Shown here: piece by piece, positions 24,097 to 32,143 of the stretch
Layout of the letters: every line of letters begins with the position of its first letter
How positions within the stretch are numbered: position 1 is the stretch's first letter
NCBI RefSeq assembly: GCF_037997115.1
Contig: NZ_CP150484.1
Coordinates: forward strand, 7,622,167 to 7,685,339
Length of the DNA stretch: 63,173 nt
Origin: Amycolatopsis coloradensis
GTDB taxonomy: Bacteria; Actinomycetota; Actinomycetes; Mycobacteriales; Pseudonocardiaceae
Direction of reading: 5' to 3'
The notes under the pieces: model-generated
What the model was told of the DNA's origin: nothing
Databases searched by the model: none
What the model saw: only the letters and a program-made list of their open reading frames with translations
Translations under genes and position numbers: made by a program

Positions 24097-24130
24097 CCGG
24101 CGTCGTGAGTGGCGATGTCGCGTGATCCGG

Positions 24131-24227
24131 CGGACGACACGCGTGACTGGATGGACGACACGCACGTGGCCAGGGGGCCGCCGTGTGTCGTCCGCCCGAA
24201 CACGCGAGTCGTCCGTCCAGTCACGCG
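24131..24227. repeat. Nested long inverted repeats
   Basis: A 20-nt arm at 24140-24159 pairs with 24208-24227 with one mismatch, and a 10-nt arm CGGACGACAC (24131-24140) pairs exactly with 24185-24194. The two hairpins exclude each other in part. Located in the 236-bp gap between convergent genes; a partial GTGAAGG-type half repeat follows at about 24285-24304. Confidence 0.6.
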
Positions 24228-24332
24228 AAACCGTCGCCCGCCAACCGGCAGAACGCACGTAAGCGAGCGTGACAGCCCCAGAGGTGGTGAAGGGGGCCTT
24301 CATGTACTTACAGACCAACGCTACTGGAGCCT

Positions 24333-25253
24333 TCAGCGCTCCGGGGTCTCCCCGCCGTTCTGCTCGGCCAGGAACCGCTCGAACTGGTTGCCCAGTTCCT
24401 CGGCGGTCGGCATGTGCTCGACCGACTCCGCGAGCAGGCTCTCCTTGCCGGACGCCTCCATGAACGTGTCGTACTGCTGCTCCAGCGCGCGTACGACGTC
24501 GGCGACCTTCTCCGATCCGGCGACCTGGCGGGCGATCTCGGCCTCCGCCTCGTGCGAGGCCTCCCGCAGGTCCCCGTCCGGCAGGTTCAGCCCGGTCGCC
24601 GCGGCGACGGCGCCGAGCAGGTTCAGCGCGGCGCTCGGGTACGTCGAGTCCGCCAGGTAGTGCGGCACGTGCGCCGCGAACCCGGACGCGTCGTGCCCCC
24701 ACTCGCCGAAACGGAACTCCAGCAGCCCGGCGATACTGCCCGGCACCTGCATCCGGTTCGGCAGCGGACGGTGTTCGCCGACGAGTTCGTTCCGCGTCGC
24801 GTGCGCGGTCACGCCGAGCGGACGGGTATGCGGCGCGCCCATCGGGATGCCGTGGAAACCGGTGGTGAGCCGGACGTCCCAGCGTTCGACCAGCCCGCGC
24901 ACGGCCGCGCAGAACCGCTCCCAGTCGTGGTCCGGTTCCGGCCCGGTGAGCAGCAGGAACGGCACGCCGTCGGCGTCGTGCAGCAGGTGGACGACCAGTT
25001 CGGGGGCGTCGTAGGCCTCCCAGTGGTCGATCGAATAGGTCATCGCCGGGCGGCGCGAGCGGTAGTCGATGAGGCGGTCGACGTCGAAGCGCGCGATCAC
25101 CCGGTGCTCGGAGGAGTTCAGCAGCTGCTCGGCGACGAGCTTGCCCGCCGAACCCGCGTCCATGAAGCCGTCGAAGTAGTGCAGGAGCACGGCCCCGCCG
25201 AGGTCAGGGACGTCCGAGTCCACCTCGTACAGGTCTTCCGGGTCCAGCGCCAC
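24333..25253 (-). CDS. PAC2 family protein
   Basis: A 306-residue member of the PAC2 (proteasome assembly chaperone 2-like) family common in proteasome-bearing actinobacteria. Seen: the start VALDPEDLYEVDSDVPDLGGAV, then FDGFMDAGSAG and FLLLTGPEPDHDWERF, and an acidic Gln/Glu-rich C-terminus (LGNQFERFLAEQNGG). GTG at 25253 is chosen for GGAGG 5 nt upstream; the frame runs 207 bp further without support. The molecular role is unclear; chaperone-like or ligase-associated functions are proposed for the family. Confidence 0.88.
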   Translation of the reverse strand: MALDPEDLYEVDSDVPDLGGAVLLHYFDGFMDAGSAGKLVAEQLLNSSEHRVIARFDVDRLIDYRSRRPAMTYSIDHWEAYDAPELVVHLLHDADGVPFLLLTGPEPDHDWERFCAAVRGLVERWDVRLTTGFHGIPMGAPHTRPLGVTAHATRNELVGEHRPLPNRMQVPGSIAGLLEFRFGEWGHDASGFAAHVPHYLADSTYPSAALNLLGAVAAATGLNLPDGDLREASHEAEAEIARQVAGSEKVADVVRALEQQYDTFMEASGKESLLAESVEHMPTAEELGNQFERFLAEQNGGETPER

Positions 25254-25383
25254 CAGATCCTCCAGGTTTCGTGGGTACGACCGTCTAGCAGGTGGCAACG
25301 CCCCGATAGGGGGTATCCATTCCGCCGACGGTGGCTTGGATTCTATCGGTCCGTGACAGCTGTCGTGGGCGGTCCACACGGAC

Positions 25384-25899
25384 GTGGTGCAGGCTGGAGA
25401 GGTGACAGAAGAGACGCTCGGCCTGCGCCCGCCCGCCAATCGGGTGAGCAGGCGCGCCATCGGCTACTGGACGGTGTGGGCCGCGGTCGGCTGGGTGATC
25501 CTCATCGGCGCGCAGGCGGTGTTCGTGATCACGAGCGACGACGCGCCGACGTGGCTCACGGTGACCTTGACGATCTCCTGCGTGGTCGCGCCGCTGCATC
25601 TGCTGGTCATGCCGCAGTGGCGCTACCGGATCCACCGCTGGGAGGTCACCGGCGAGGCCGTGTACACCCAGGAAGGCTGGCTCAGCCAGGACTGGCGGAT
25701 CGCGCCGATCTCGCGGATCCAGACCGTCGACATCGAACGCGACCCGGTCGAGCAGTTGTTCCGGTTGGCGAAGATCACCGTGACGACGGCGTCGGCCGCG
25801 GGTCCGGTCAAGATCGCCGGTCTCGACCACGCCGAAGCGCTGAAGCTCGCCGCGGAACTCACGAAGACCACGCAGGCCACTCCCGGTGACGCGACATGA
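25384..25899 (+). CDS. Bacterial PH-domain membrane protein (YdbS-like)
   Basis: A 171-residue protein with two transmembrane helices (about 27-52 and 60-76) followed by a bPH_2 (DUF304) domain (RIHRWEVTGEAVYTQEGWL, APISRIQTVDIERDPVEQLF). In other bacteria YdbS pairs with YdbT and protects against certain bacteriocins or peptides. GTG 25384 or GTG 25402 could start it. It overlaps the YdbT-like gene by 4 bp (ATGA), confirming the pair. Confidence 0.88.
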   Translation: MVQAGEVTEETLGLRPPANRVSRRAIGYWTVWAAVGWVILIGAQAVFVITSDDAPTWLTVTLTISCVVAPLHLLVMPQWRYRIHRWEVTGEAVYTQEGWLSQDWRIAPISRIQTVDIERDPVEQLFRLAKITVTTASAAGPVKIAGLDHAEALKLAAELTKTTQATPGDAT

Positions 25900-27410
25900 G
25901 CACCGAGGCACCACCGGACGCCGCCGTCGGCCGGTGGCGCCGGCTCGATCGCCGGATGCTGCTGATCAGGCCGGTGCTCGACGTCGTGAAATCACTGCCG
26001 GTGCTGATCGGGACGGTGATCCTCGGCCGGGGCAACGGCTGGGAATGGTTCGGGCTCGGCGTCACCGCGCTGACCGTGCTCGTCGGTGTCTCGCACGTGC
26101 TCACTTCCCGGTACCGCATCGCCGACGGCCAGGTGGAATGGACCACGGGGCTGTTGCTGCGCAAGCATCGCGCGATCCCGCTGGACCGGGTGCGCACGGT
26201 CGACGTCACCTCGGAACCCAAGCACCGGTTGTTCTCCCTCAGCGCCGTGCGCATCGGCACCGGACGGCATTCGCCCGCACAGGGCGCGAACGGCGATCAA
26301 CTGGTGCTCGACGCCGTCAGCCAGGCCGAGGCCCACCGGCTGCGCACGGTTCTCTTGCACCGCAAGGAGACCACTGAGACCGCCCCGCCTCCCGAGCAGG
26401 TCGTGGCCGAAGTCGACCGCAAATGGGTGCGATACGCGCCGTTCACCCTGTCCGGGCTCGCCGTGGTGGGCGCGATCTTCGCCGCGGTCTGGCATTTCGC
26501 GCACCAGCTGAACATCGCCCCGGAGAACGTGGGCCCGCTGCGGGATCTCATGGACGATCTGGCGAACACGGCGGTGTGGCTGATCGTGGTCGTCGCGGCG
26601 GTCGCCCTGCTCGTGGTCGTCTCCCTGCTCTCCGTCGGCGGCTACGTGCTGTCGTTCTGGAACTTCAAGCTCACCCGGGAGACGGAAGGCACCCTGCACG
26701 TCCGGCGCGGGCTGATCACCACGCGTTCGGTGTCCATCGAAGAAGACCGGCTTCGCGGCGTCGAGGTGAAGGAGCCCCTGCCGCTGCGGATCGCCGGCGG
26801 GGCGCGGCTCACCGCGATCGTGGGCGGGCTGCGTGAGGGCAAAGGCGGGGACAAGGGCGGCGGGCTTCTGCTGCCGCCCGCGCCCGTCGGCCGGGTCCAC
26901 GAGGTCGCGGCCGAAGTGCTGCGGGAGAACTTCGACCCGGCCACCGTCCCGCTGAACCGGCATCCGCGGCGGGCGCTGACCAGGCGGCTCACCCGCGCGG
27001 TGGGCGGCGTGCTGATCCTGGCCGCCGCCCTGTTCGGCTTGGCGTGGATCGATTTCCTGCCGTCGTGGATGTGGCAGGTCGCGCTCGGCCTGGTCCCGCT
27101 CGCCGCGCTGGTGGGCTGGGACCGCTACCGCAACCTCGGCCACGCGATCGTCGGGCGGTACCTGGTCAGCCGATCGGGTTCCCTGGCGCGGGCGACGGTG
27201 GCGATCCGGCGCGAGGGGGTCACCGGCGTCGTCGTCAGCCGTTCGTTCTTCCAGCGCCGTGCCGGATTGATCACCGTGACGGCCCCGATCGCGGCGGGCA
27301 AGGGCGGTTATCAGGTGGTCGACGTCGGCGAATCGGCCGGGCTGGCGATGGCGGAGCAGGCCGCACCCGGTCTGCTCACGCCGTTCCTGCGCCGGGAGGT
27401 TCAGCGGTAG
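25896..27410 (+). CDS. Bacterial PH-domain membrane protein (YdbT-like)
   Basis: A 504-residue partner with three bPH_2 domains (around residues 70-150, 245-345, 405-495) separated by pairs of transmembrane helices (for example ALLVVVSLLSVGGYVLSFW). Pattern RYRIADGQVEWTTGLLLRK is typical. The YdbS-YdbT pair forms a membrane complex of uncertain function. The 3' end overlaps the convergent SDR gene by 10 bp. Confidence 0.88.
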   Translation: MSTEAPPDAAVGRWRRLDRRMLLIRPVLDVVKSLPVLIGTVILGRGNGWEWFGLGVTALTVLVGVSHVLTSRYRIADGQVEWTTGLLLRKHRAIPLDRVRTVDVTSEPKHRLFSLSAVRIGTGRHSPAQGANGDQLVLDAVSQAEAHRLRTVLLHRKETTETAPPPEQVVAEVDRKWVRYAPFTLSGLAVVGAIFAAVWHFAHQLNIAPENVGPLRDLMDDLANTAVWLIVVVAAVALLVVVSLLSVGGYVLSFWNFKLTRETEGTLHVRRGLITTRSVSIEEDRLRGVEVKEPLPLRIAGGARLTAIVGGLREGKGGDKGGGLLLPPAPVGRVHEVAAEVLRENFDPATVPLNRHPRRALTRRLTRAVGGVLILAAALFGLAWIDFLPSWMWQVALGLVPLAALVGWDRYRNLGHAIVGRYLVSRSGSLARATVAIRREGVTGVVVSRSFFQRRAGLITVTAPIAAGKGGYQVVDVGESAGLAMAEQAAPGLLTPFLRREVQR

Positions 27411-28309
27411 CCGGTGACGTCCGCGGGCAGACCGGGGTCCTGGACCTCGACGAGATAGCGCCAGCAATCGGGACGGCTGCCGTCGAGGTCGGTGAATCCG
27501 TATTCCTTCGCCAATTCGCCGCTGGACACCGATTTCCCGTTCCAGCGGGCGACTTCCGCGTCACCGGCCAGCGCGGCGACCGCCCGGCCGACGAACGCCG
27601 GGCTTTCAGAAATGGCGAAATGCGGCTGCACCTTCGTCGCGTCCCGCCAATTCTCTTCGGTCACCCGATAAGCGTCGAGCATCGCTTCGGAACGCAACCA
27701 GCCCGGCGTGACGGCCACCGCGGTACCGCCATGCGGTTCCAACTCGTGCCCGAGCGCGAACGCCATCCGGTTCACCGCGGTCTTGGCGAGGTCGTAGAAG
27801 AACGAAACCCGGTAGTTCTCCGAGTTGTACCCGGCGGTCCCGTCGTTGACCTCGACGACCAGCGCGCCCGGATTCCTGATCATGAGCGGGAGCGCGAAAT
27901 GGCTGGTGATGGCATGGGTGTCGACGGCGAGCCGCAGCGTCCGCAGTCCGACGTCCAAAGTGGACTCCCAGACCGTCTTGCCCCATTCGATGGGCGCCCC
28001 GTAGATATCGTTGACCAGCACGTGCAACGCGCCCTGTTCGGCGTCGATCCGTTCCACCAGTTCGCGGACCTGGTCCGCCGCCAAATGGTCCACACCGATC
28101 GCGATCCCACGCCCGCCCGCTTCGTCGACGAGCGCCGCGGTCTCCTCGATCGTCTCCGGGCGATTCATTTCCGATCGCCGGGAACCGGTACTGCGACCGG
28201 TCGCGTAAACGGTCGCGCCCGCGGCGCCCAGCTGGACCGCTATTCCCCGCCCGGCCCCGCGAGTCGCCCCGGCGACCAACGCGATCTTGCCTGCCAAGGG
28301 CTTTTCCAT
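27401..28309 (-). CDS. SDR family oxidoreductase
   Basis: A 302-residue short-chain dehydrogenase of the longer 'DHRS1-like' type. Seen: VAGATRGAGRGIAVQLG, LVNDIYG replacing NNAG, and FFYDLAKTA with the catalytic Tyr-x3-Lys shape (YDLAK). Length and C-terminal extension (to VTGYR) fit that subgroup. Divergent from the IclR regulator, separated by 111 bp, so it is a likely target of it. Confidence 0.88.
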   Translation of the reverse strand: MEKPLAGKIALVAGATRGAGRGIAVQLGAAGATVYATGRSTGSRRSEMNRPETIEETAALVDEAGGRGIAIGVDHLAADQVRELVERIDAEQGALHVLVNDIYGAPIEWGKTVWESTLDVGLRTLRLAVDTHAITSHFALPLMIRNPGALVVEVNDGTAGYNSENYRVSFFYDLAKTAVNRMAFALGHELEPHGGTAVAVTPGWLRSEAMLDAYRVTEENWRDATKVQPHFAISESPAFVGRAVAALAGDAEVARWNGKSVSSGELAKEYGFTDLDGSRPDCWRYLVEVQDPGLPADVTGYR

Positions 28310-28420
28310 GGGCCGAACCTAGCAAGAAGTCCGCTTGTTCGTGGACCAAAGACCCTGGTCGGCGATTCACACAATGTGCTAGTTTCTTGACTCTTCGTGA
28401 TTCTCCGGCGAGAGGTCGAG

Positions 28421-29200
28421 ATGACGCCTGCCGCACGATCCCTGGACACCACCGCCCCGCCGAAACGCACCCCCGGCGCCAGCAGCTCGCGCAAAGTACT
28501 GCAGCTGCTGCTCTCCTTTTCCGAACGCCGCTGGGACGCGAGCGTCGCCGAACTCGCGGCGAGGATCGGCACCCCGGTCGCCACGACCTATCGCTATGTC
28601 GCGCTGCTGAAGGAACTCCAGCTCCTGGAGGAGGGCAGGACGGGGCGCTACCACGTGACGAGCCAGGTGATGCCGCTCGCGCGGGCCGCGCAACTGGCCA
28701 ACGACCTCGCCCGGCTGGCCCGTCCGGCGATGGAGGAGGCGGCCCGCGACCTCGGCGAGACAGTGCTGCTGTTCCAGCATTTCGGCGAATCCGCGGTCTG
28801 CGCGGACCGGGTCGAATGCGAACGCGCGATGCGCTTCACCTTCCAGCCGGGGCATTCAGTCCCGCTCGGCACCGGCGCGTCGGGCAAGATGCTGCTCGCC
28901 ATGCTGCCGGAGGGCGAACGCGAAAGGCGCCTTTCGTCGATCGTCCAGCGCCGCGGCCCGAGCGTGCGGGAAGAGGTCAAACGCGCCGGGGCGAACCGGT
29001 TCGCGGTCAGCTGGGGCGAGCTGGACGACGGCGTCTGGTCGTGTTCCGTGCCGATCCCGAGCACCGGGCACCGGCCCGCGGTGCTGACCCTGGCCGCCCC
29101 CGCCACCCGGATCGGCGACGACGCGAAGCGGGCCGCGATCGTCGCGCTCCAGTCGTACGCGAGCAGGATCCACCGCGCCGTCTCATCGTTCGCCCTCTGA
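28421..29200 (+). CDS. IclR-family transcriptional regulator
   Basis: A 259-residue regulator: winged HTH (SSSRKVLQLLLSF, VAELAARIGTPVATTYRYVALL) and a C-terminal GAF-like effector domain (SVPLGTGASGKMLLAML). ATG at 28421 follows GAGAGGTCGAG; a GTG at 28397 is also possible. The intergenic region holds GACCA-N7-TGGTC at about 28345-28363, a possible operator for control of the divergent SDR. The effector is unknown. Confidence 0.88.
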   Translation: MTPAARSLDTTAPPKRTPGASSSRKVLQLLLSFSERRWDASVAELAARIGTPVATTYRYVALLKELQLLEEGRTGRYHVTSQVMPLARAAQLANDLARLARPAMEEAARDLGETVLLFQHFGESAVCADRVECERAMRFTFQPGHSVPLGTGASGKMLLAMLPEGERERRLSSIVQRRGPSVREEVKRAGANRFAVSWGELDDGVWSCSVPIPSTGHRPAVLTLAAPATRIGDDAKRAAIVALQSYASRIHRAVSSFAL

Positions 29201-29283
29201 TCACGCGAGATCGCTCCCCAATCACGCGAGTTCGCCCCCCAATCACGCGTGTCCCCCGCCGAAGCCCCTAATTCACGCGCCTC
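29200..29283. repeat. 21-bp tandem repeat around ATCACGCGAG
   Basis: Two 21-bp units (29200-29220, 29221-29241) differ at few positions, a third (29242-29262) is diverged, and a partial fourth (TTCACGCG) follows. The first unit overlaps the IclR stop codon. ATCACGCGAG-like words also occur at 24121 and 24201. Too short and degenerate for CRISPR; possibly a binding-site array or a dispersed actinomycete repeat. Confidence 0.6.
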
Positions 29284-29313
29284 CACGCGCCGCGGCGGGG
29301 TAGAACTCGATCC

Positions 29314-29808
29314 GTGATCCGACTCGCCACCTCCGAAGACCTTCCCGTACTCCAGGACATCGAACGCGCCGCGGGCGAACCGTTCCGCGCGCTCGGCATG
29401 GCCGCGATCGCCGACGACGACCCGCCGTCGATCGCGGACCTCACGGCCTTCCAGCGCGCGGGCCGGGCCTGGGTGTGGGACACGGGCGACGGGCCGGTGG
29501 CGTACCTGCTCGCCGAGGTCGTCGACGGCCACGGCCACATCGAGCAGGTGTCCGTCCATCCGGCTCACGCGCGCCGGGGCCTCGGGCGGCGGCTGATCGA
29601 GCACGCCGCGGAGTGGGCTTCGCGCGAAGGGCTCGCCGGGCTGACGCTGACGACGTACGCCGAGGTGCCGTGGAACGCGCCGTACTACGCCCAGCTCGGC
29701 TTCGCGACGCTAGACGAGGAGACCCTCACAGGGGGCCTGCGCGCCGTCCGGGACCACGAAATCGCCCGTGGCCTGGACGCGTGGCCGCGGGTGACCATGC
29801 GGCGATGA
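29314..29808 (+). CDS. GNAT-family N-acetyltransferase
   Basis: A 164-residue acetyl-CoA-dependent acetyltransferase. Seen: the beta4-alpha3 acetyl-CoA loop QVSVHPAHARRGLGRRLIEHA and the C-terminal NAPYYAQLGFATL. GTG at 29314 has no Shine-Dalgarno, but TAGAAC lies 7 nt upstream as a possible -10 for a leaderless transcript. The amine substrate is unknown. Confidence 0.88.
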   Translation: MIRLATSEDLPVLQDIERAAGEPFRALGMAAIADDDPPSIADLTAFQRAGRAWVWDTGDGPVAYLLAEVVDGHGHIEQVSVHPAHARRGLGRRLIEHAAEWASREGLAGLTLTTYAEVPWNAPYYAQLGFATLDEETLTGGLRAVRDHEIARGLDAWPRVTMRR

Positions 29809-29919
29809 CCCTCCCGGGGGGCTGGATTGGCGACCAGTGTCGAACATGTGTTCTACTGTCGGCGCCGGCCCCGGAGGGGGAAGCTCCGCGGGCCGGCACC
29901 GGACTTCAGGGAGGCACGG

Positions 29920-30114
29920 ATGGCGGTCAAGATCACCCATCTCACCAACGGGCAGCAGGTGCGCTTCGCCAACGCGGACGGCGCTCGTCGCTACGCCGAG
30001 ATCATCGGCGGCGGGGTCGACAAATGGCGGTTCACCGTGGTCAGCGGGCATGACCGCCCGGAATTGTCGGGGCGGGTCGTTAATGTGCCGGTATGGCGTA
30101 TGACTTCCAGGTGA
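29920..30114 (+). CDS. Small conserved-looking protein, unknown function
   Basis: A 64-residue protein (MAVKITHLTNGQQVRFANAD start) not recognised as a known family. It is supported by GGGAGG 7 nt before the ATG at 29920 and by its 22-bp overlap with the VOC gene, which implies a coupled pair. Composition is basic/amphipathic without a membrane segment. The reading frame extends upstream to 29827 but without a start signal. Confidence 0.6.
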   Translation: MAVKITHLTNGQQVRFANADGARRYAEIIGGGVDKWRFTVVSGHDRPELSGRVVNVPVWRMTSR

Positions 30115-30515
30115 CCGTGGACTCCGCTCATCCGCACGACCTCGCCGACTGGTGGGCCGAGATGCTCGGGTGGCGGGTCGAGGAGAGCAACGAGGAGTTC
30201 ATCCGCGAGATGATCGCCAAGGGGTATGCCTCCGAGGAAGCGACGACCACGCACAACGGTGTCCTGGTGTGGAAGGACGGCGCGGCGATCGTCCACCCGG
30301 AGACCGGACAGCGGTTCCTCTTCCAGCTGGTACCCGAGGGGAAGACGGTCAAGAACCGGCTGCACCTCGACATCCGGATGGGGGCGGGCAAGATCGAGGC
30401 CGAACTCGAGCGGCTGACCGCGCGCGGTGCGACGTTCCTGCACCGCGGCAAGCAAGGGCCCGCGGAGTGGATCACCATCGCGGACCCGGAGGGCAACGAA
30501 CTCTGCCTCTCCTGA
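30093..30515 (+). CDS. VOC family protein (glyoxalase-like)
   Basis: A 140-residue vicinal-oxygen-chelate protein. Seen: FQVTVDSAHPHDLADWWAEMLGW, QRFLFQLVPEGKTVKNRLHLDI and the terminal ITIADPEGNELCL, with His and Glu at the usual metal-site positions. Reaction unknown. ATG at 30093 lies inside the preceding small gene, so translation is probably coupled. A terminator hairpin follows directly. Confidence 0.85.
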   Translation: MAYDFQVTVDSAHPHDLADWWAEMLGWRVEESNEEFIREMIAKGYASEEATTTHNGVLVWKDGAAIVHPETGQRFLFQLVPEGKTVKNRLHLDIRMGAGKIEAELERLTARGATFLHRGKQGPAEWITIADPEGNELCLS

Positions 30516-30537
30516 GGCGGGCCCGCGAGGGCCCGCC
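30516..30537 (+). terminator. Terminator hairpin after the VOC gene
   Basis: ggcgggccc-gcga-gggcccgcc, a 9-bp all-GC stem with a 4-nt loop, starting at the first base after the stop codon. Confidence 0.85.
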
Positions 30538-30546
30538 ACTGGGGGT

Positions 30547-30588
30547 GTCATGAAGGGACCTGGTCCCGTCGGCTGTGCCCTTCATGAC
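30547..30588. repeat. Hairpin with CATGAAGGG arms
   Basis: gtcatgaaggg and its exact complement cccttcatgac enclose 20 nt. Word content (TGAAGG...CCTTCA) relates it to the GTGAAGG hairpin family. Confidence 0.6.
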
Positions 30589-30612
30589 CGAGCGCGCGGC
30601 CCTCGTGCGCGG

Positions 30613-30658
30613 CTCGTGAGTGGTAAGGACGGTTAGAACCGTCCTTACCACTCATGAG
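30613..30658. terminator. GTGAGTGG-family bidirectional hairpin, AG loop
   Basis: A 22-bp stem (one mismatch) with a 2-nt AG loop, core GTGAGTGGTAAGGACGGTT. It lies between the convergent VOC and aminotransferase genes, 8 bp before the latter's stop, so it likely terminates both. Same family as 34103-34140 and the IS-split copy at 18458/19836. Confidence 0.8.
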
Positions 30659-30665
30659 GCTTTGA

Positions 30666-31937
30666 CTAGACGAGCTTGTCCAGCGCACGCGGCAAAGCCG
30701 TCGCGAGCAGGTCGAGTTCGGTCTCACCGGCGATCAGCGGCGGTGACACCGCGATCCCCTTGGCCAGGTTCCGCACGAGGACGCCTTCGTCCCGCGCCAG
30801 CCGCTGCAGCCGGTTCGCCGCGCCGGGGTTCGCCTCGATGACTTCGGCCTTCAGCTCGACAGCGCCGAGGAAGCCCAGCCCGGCCCGGACCTCCGCCACC
30901 AACGGATGCGAAGCCAGCCCGGAAAGCGCGTCCGCCAGCGGCTTCTCCAGCTCCCGTCCGCGCAGGATGAGCCCGTCGCGCTCGTAGATGTCCAGCGTCG
31001 CGTTCCCCGCGGCGCACGCGACCGGATGCCCGGCGTAGGTCGCGCCGTGCCGCAGCACCGGCGCACCCGGCGCGCCGGTGAAGAACGGTTCGGCCACCGT
31101 CGGCGCGACGATCAGCGCGCCGAGCGGGATCGTGCCGCCGGTGATGCCCTTCGCGGTCGTGATCATGTCCGGTTTCACGGCCCACCGGTCGATCCCGAAC
31201 CAGGTTCCGAGCCGCCCGAACGCGGCGATCACACAGTCCGCGACGAACAGCACGTCGTGTCTGCGGCAGATCTCGGCGACCGTCTCGATGTATCCGTCCG
31301 GGGGAAGCAGGACGCCGCCCGCACCGATCACCGGTTCGCAGAAGAAAGCCGCGACCCGCTCCGGGCCGACCCGCAGGATCTCCGCTTCGAGCGCTTCGGC
31401 ACTGTCATAGGGCACATGCGAGATGTCACCCGGCAGCGGCCCGAAACCCGCCGCGTTGGCCGCGATGCCGCCGACGGCCGTGCCGAAACCGTGTGTGCCG
31501 TGGTACCCCTGCACTCGGCCGATGACGTGCACCTTCTCCGGCCGCCCGAGGTGCGCGAAATACGAACGGGCGATCTTGACCGCGGTGTCGATGACGTCAC
31601 CGCCGCCCGATCCGAAGAAGACCTTCGAGCCCGGTTCGGGTGCGAGCGCGGAAACGCGCTCGGCGAGCTTCAGCGCGGGCTCGTTGGCGTTGTAACCGAA
31701 CAGGTTGTACGAATCGAGCGTCCGCAATTGGTCCGCGACGGCCTGCGTGATCTCCTCGCGCCCGTGCCCGAAGTTCGCGTACCAGAGTGACGCCGTCGCG
31801 TCGAAATACCGCTTGCCCTCGTCGTCCCAGACGTAGGAACCCTCACCGCGGGTGATGACGAGCCGGTCGCCGTCGACCGCTCCCATGTCCGCGAAGGGGT
31901 GCCACAGCGGATTGCGCGCGGACGCCGACGAAACCAT
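30666..31937 (-). CDS. Class III aminotransferase (aspartate aminotransferase family)
   Basis: A 423-residue PLP fold-type I transaminase. Seen: NPLWHPFADM start, GSGGGDVIDTAVKIAR, the cofactor Asp in FVADCVIAAFGRLG (family usually DEV; Glu is replaced by Cys here) and the Schiff-base Lys in TTAKGITGG. It would move an amino group from an omega-amino or amino-acid donor to a keto acid; donor unknown. ATG at 31937 follows AGGAGG; the frame upstream lacks support. Divergent from the alpha-galactosidase. Confidence 0.9.
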   Translation of the reverse strand: MVSSASARNPLWHPFADMGAVDGDRLVITRGEGSYVWDDEGKRYFDATASLWYANFGHGREEITQAVADQLRTLDSYNLFGYNANEPALKLAERVSALAPEPGSKVFFGSGGGDVIDTAVKIARSYFAHLGRPEKVHVIGRVQGYHGTHGFGTAVGGIAANAAGFGPLPGDISHVPYDSAEALEAEILRVGPERVAAFFCEPVIGAGGVLLPPDGYIETVAEICRRHDVLFVADCVIAAFGRLGTWFGIDRWAVKPDMITTAKGITGGTIPLGALIVAPTVAEPFFTGAPGAPVLRHGATYAGHPVACAAGNATLDIYERDGLILRGRELEKPLADALSGLASHPLVAEVRAGLGFLGAVELKAEVIEANPGAANRLQRLARDEGVLVRNLAKGIAVSPPLIAGETELDLLATALPRALDKLV

Positions 31938-32143
31938 GATCTTCCTCCTCGTGCTCGTGCCCCCATCCTCACCCGGATCCGGCCGGGACGCGAACACTCC
32001 ATCGTGCACAGTTCGCGCTCCGGACCTGTCCGGCAACCTCCGGTTAATTTCCAACACCATCCCTTCGGCTGCTTGACCTGCGGCGATCGATCCTGTTGCT
32101 TAGTGATTGAGTTTGTTCAAAGTTGAGCACTCTGGAGGAACTT

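Noticed and set aside
24097..24332. tRNA or small RNA gene suggested by stacked inverted repeats
   Set aside because: Arms do not form a cloverleaf, and there is no T-loop or anticodon pattern.
29200..29283. Possible CRISPR array
   Set aside because: Units are contiguous 21-mers without spacers, and no cas gene is nearby.
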